Shown piece after piece: positions 23,083 to 25,090 of a stretch of DNA of 25,090 nucleotides. Each line of letters opens with the position of its first letter. Positions within the stretch are counted from its first letter, which is position 1. This stretch comes from Phenylobacterium sp. (lineage in GTDB: Bacteria > Pseudomonadota > Alphaproteobacteria > Caulobacterales > Caulobacteraceae). The DNA lies in the NCBI GenBank assembly GCA_028290925.1, contig JAQGIX010000253.1, positions 1-25,090 on the forward strand. Reading direction: 5' to 3'. Under the pieces are notes generated by a model. That model was not told the DNA's origin, searched no databases, and was given only the letters and a program-made list of their open reading frames with translations. Made by a program: the position numbers and the translations under genes.

Positions 23083-24351
23083 TCAAGCCGGCTGCGGCTC
23101 GGCCTTCGGCGGGTGGGCGCGGCCAAAAGCCAGGCCGAAGGCGAGCACCAGCAGACCGCCCGCCAGATAGATCGCGAGGCCGGGCGAATGCAGCGTCGCC
23201 TCGTGCCGCAGCGACCAGGCGAAGGTCTCGCCGAACACCAGCGGTCCGATGATCGAGGCGATCCCCTGCAGGCTCTGGTTGGCGCCCTGAAGCTGGCCCT
23301 GCTGGTTGGGCGGCACGCGCCGGGTCATCAGGCCCTGCAGCCCGGGCATCAGCAGGCCCGACAGGGCGAAGATCGGCGCGCCCGCGAGGTAGACCCAGCC
23401 GTTGGCGGCCAGACCGTACCAGACGAACCCCAGCGCCCCCATGACCGCGCCCAGCAGCACCACCCGGCGCTCGCCCAGCCGCGCCACCGCCGGGCCCACC
23501 AGGAACATCTGCACGATCACGCCGAGCACGCCGGTGAGCAGGAAGGTCAGCCCCAGCACCCCCGGCGTCCAGCCGTAGCGGTAGGTGGTGTAGAGGACGA
23601 AGATCGAGGGCAGCACCATCTGGGCGAGGTAGAAGAGGAAGCCGACGCCGGCCAGACCCAGCAGGCCTGCATGGGAGCGCAGCAGGCGGAGCGAGCCCAG
23701 CGGATTGGCGCGCGACCAGTTGAAGGTCTTCAGCCGCCGCTCGGGCGCCAGCGACTCCGGCAGGATCAGCAGGCCGTAGAACCAGTTCAGCGCCGTAATG
23801 ATGGCGGCCGCCACGAATGGCAGCCTCAGGCTGTGCTCGCCGAGCAGGCCGCCGAGGGTCGGGCCGATGATGAAGCCGAAGGAGAAGGCCGAGGTCAGCA
23901 TGCCGAAGGACTTGGCGCGCTGCTCGGGCGGGGTGACGTCAGCCAGATAGGCCCCAGCGGTCGAGAAGCTTGAGGCGGTCATGCCGTTCAGCACGCGGCC
24001 GACGAACAGCCACCAGAGGCTCGGCGCGAAGGCCATGAACAGGAAGTCGACCGCCAGGCCGAAGAACGAGATCAGCAGCACCGGCCGGCGGCCGATCCGG
24101 TCCGACAGCATCCCGAGGATCGGGCCGAAAACGAACTGCATCACGCCCCAGGTGACGCCAAACAGCACGTTCCATTCCGAGGCCGCGGCCGTGTCGCCAC
24201 CGGCGAACTGCTTGATCAGGTTCGGCAGGATCGGGATCATGATGCCGAACGACACCGAGTTCATCAGCGCGCTGGCGAAGATGAAGCCGAAGGCCGCCTG
24301 GCGGCGCGGCCGCGAGGGCGAGACGCCCGTTTCCGGCGCGGTTTCGCTCAT
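23083..24351 (-). CDS. TetA-like MFS transporter (TCR/Tet family)
   Basis: This 422-residue protein is a twelve-span major facilitator with the motif A sequence GMLSDRIGRRPVLL at 80-93 and GRVLNGMTASSFSTAGAYLAD, which places it near TetA-type drug/proton antiporters. A cytoplasmic loop after TM6 (LAPERRLKTFNWSRANP) and NQQGQLQGANQSLQGIASIIGP in the second half fit the same group. Chromosomal members often export unknown compounds, so tetracycline resistance is not implied. GAGGA precedes the ATG. It follows the SRPBCC gene by 51 bases and is probably co-transcribed with the ArsR regulator. Confidence 0.88.
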   Translation of the reverse strand: MSETAPETGVSPSRPRRQAAFGFIFASALMNSVSFGIMIPILPNLIKQFAGGDTAAASEWNVLFGVTWGVMQFVFGPILGMLSDRIGRRPVLLISFFGLAVDFLFMAFAPSLWWLFVGRVLNGMTASSFSTAGAYLADVTPPEQRAKSFGMLTSAFSFGFIIGPTLGGLLGEHSLRLPFVAAAIITALNWFYGLLILPESLAPERRLKTFNWSRANPLGSLRLLRSHAGLLGLAGVGFLFYLAQMVLPSIFVLYTTYRYGWTPGVLGLTFLLTGVLGVIVQMFLVGPAVARLGERRVVLLGAVMGALGFVWYGLAANGWVYLAGAPIFALSGLLMPGLQGLMTRRVPPNQQGQLQGANQSLQGIASIIGPLVFGETFAWSLRHEATLHSPGLAIYLAGGLLVLAFGLAFGRAHPPKAEPQPA

Positions 24352-24402
24352 GACTTTTCCTCGGACGTCGCCTGAAACAAAACCGGAACTTCGAAATCAG
24401 CG

Positions 24403-24891
24403 TTACGCAACTTCGCCCAGCGAGGCAAGGTGGGCGCGCCACCATTCGGCCAGGCGCAGCAGCAGGGCCTGATCGGGGAAGCGGTGCCGCGCGGCGCTGT
24501 CGGCCGGGACCTGGTCGAAGCCGCGATGCTCGACGCTGACCCGCGTCCCATCCCCGACGGCCGCGAAGCAAACCTCAACTTCCGTGTGAAGATCGAGCGG
24601 GAAGTTCGCCTGGCGATAAGAAAACACCAGGCGCGACGGCGGCTCCCAGGCGCCGATGCGGCCGATCTCGAAGACCTTGCCGTTGGCCAAGGTCTCGGTG
24701 AGGCGACCGCCCTCGCCGGCCTCGAAGGCCAGCCGGCCCGGGTCGCGCGGCGTGGTCTGGAACAGCCCGTTCGGTCGCCACCAGGCGCCGATCTCCTCGA
24801 CGAAGGCCTGGAAGGCGCGCTCCGGCGAGGCCTTCACGCGCAGGGCGATGAAGACCTTGGAGGTATTCGGCGAGGCCGCCGCGGCCGTCAT
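24403..24891 (-). CDS. SRPBCC (AHSA1-like) domain protein
   Basis: This 162-residue protein has the START-like SRPBCC/AHSA1 pattern: VFIALRVKASPERAFQAFVE, WWRPNGLF, GGRLTETLANGKVFEIGRI, PPSRLVFSYRQANFP, and a late GTRVSVEHRGF. Such proteins form a hydrophobic pocket and are often encoded next to ArsR regulators; their ligands are rarely known. Its ATG overlaps the ArsR stop by four bases (24888-24891), giving translational coupling. Confidence 0.87.
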   Translation of the reverse strand: MTAAAASPNTSKVFIALRVKASPERAFQAFVEEIGAWWRPNGLFQTTPRDPGRLAFEAGEGGRLTETLANGKVFEIGRIGAWEPPSRLVFSYRQANFPLDLHTEVEVCFAAVGDGTRVSVEHRGFDQVPADSAARHRFPDQALLLRLAEWWRAHLASLGEVA

Positions 24892-25090
24892 TGGCCGCGC
24901 TCGAGGTGGGCCTTGAAAGCGGCGAGCTGCTCGCTCCAGAGCCGCTCGGCCTCCTCCAGCCAGCGGATGAGATGCACCATGGGTTCGGGCCTCAGGGCGT
25001 AGATGCGAACGCGGGCGTCGAAGGCGGGATGGCTTTCCTCGACGAGGCCGCTTTCGCGCAAGGTCTTCAGGTGCCGGCTCATGGCCGGCG
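24888..25090 (-). CDS. ArsR-family HTH regulator, C-terminal part
   Basis: The visible part ends the recognition helix and wing of a winged-helix ArsR-type repressor: PAMSRHLKTLRESGLVEESH, then RVRIYALRPEPMVHLIRWLE and a C-terminal helix. The Met before SRHLK aligns with the middle of the recognition helix in homologues, so it is internal and the true start lies beyond base 25090. No metal-binding cysteine pair is seen in the visible part. It is coupled to the SRPBCC gene and probably regulates this operon. Confidence 0.85.
   Translation of the reverse strand, partial: PAMSRHLKTLRESGLVEESHPAFDARVRIYALRPEPMVHLIRWLEEAERLWSEQLAAFKAHLERGQ

Noticed and set aside
8792..24351. Acquired antibiotic resistance (APH(6)-like kinase and TetA-like exporter)
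   Set aside because: The genes are 14 kb apart, share the GC content of their neighbours and lack mobile elements; both families have many chromosomal members with other substrates.
1..25090. tRNA, rRNA, insertion sequence, prophage or biosynthetic cluster
   Set aside because: No cloverleaf, rRNA-like stretch, transposase, integrase, terminal repeats or clustered biosynthetic enzymes were seen; this looks like core chromosomal DNA.

Overview
The window is chromosomal DNA from a high-GC alphaproteobacterium, most likely Caulobacterales (Phenylobacterium/Caulobacter-like). This rests on gene content: a CC0125/CC1285-type lipoprotein, a mitochondrial-type ATP12 F1-ATPase chaperone, a BON protein with a conserved SWFG-containing module, a possible EcfG-type (general stress sigma) promoter, and GTG/TTG starts with purine-rich ribosome sites. 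No 16S rRNA, tRNA, CRISPR array, transposase or phage gene is visible. Nearly all of the sequence is coding, mostly on the minus strand. Many long plus-strand frames are high-GC shadows of minus-strand genes.

Layout. 1-2090 (-): 5-prime part of a large secreted enzyme with a GH113-like glycosidase barrel, a CBM60-like xylan-binding module and RTX calcium-binding repeats. 2407-3288 (+): YdjC/ChbG-like carbohydrate deacetylase. 3302-5718 (-): a probable operon of DUF805 membrane protein, DAACS-family symporter and an alpha/beta hydrolase split by a frameshift. 5759-7738 (-): biotin-carrying alpha subunit of propionyl-CoA carboxylase; its carboxyltransferase partner pccB lies at 11769-13295 (-). 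Between them are msrB (+), a K+-channel-like protein with an abnormal selectivity filter (-), an APH(6)-like kinase (-), a PhyH-family dioxygenase (+) and a BON stress protein (-). 13375-14184 (-): a repetitive proline-rich protein. 14296-15027 (-): ATP12 chaperone. 15110-17826 (+): translationally coupled DUF1800/DUF1501 pair with a Tat-type signal on the second protein. 17838-21456 (-): rarA, an RluA-family pseudouridine synthase, a lipoprotein and an RluC-type pseudouridine synthase. 21588-23003 (-): HtrA/Do-like protease predicted to be a lipoprotein. 23083-25090 (-): truncated ArsR regulator, SRPBCC protein and TetA-like MFS exporter.

How the genes work together. The clear multi-gene functions are propionyl-CoA carboxylation (PccA plus PccB, although separated by about 4 kb), possible degradation of plant hemicellulose (GH113-CBM60-RTX enzyme with a nearby sugar deacetylase), maintenance and stress functions (MsrB, HtrA, RarA, the BON protein), RNA modification (two pseudouridine synthases), and an ArsR-SRPBCC-MFS unit. 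I see no convincing new multi-gene system. The items most worth a second look are the modular glycosidase, the channel with a degenerate filter, the symporter without the usual sodium-site motif, the Pro/His-Asp repeat protein, the DUF1800/DUF1501 pair, the frameshifted hydrolase and the possible stress promoter.
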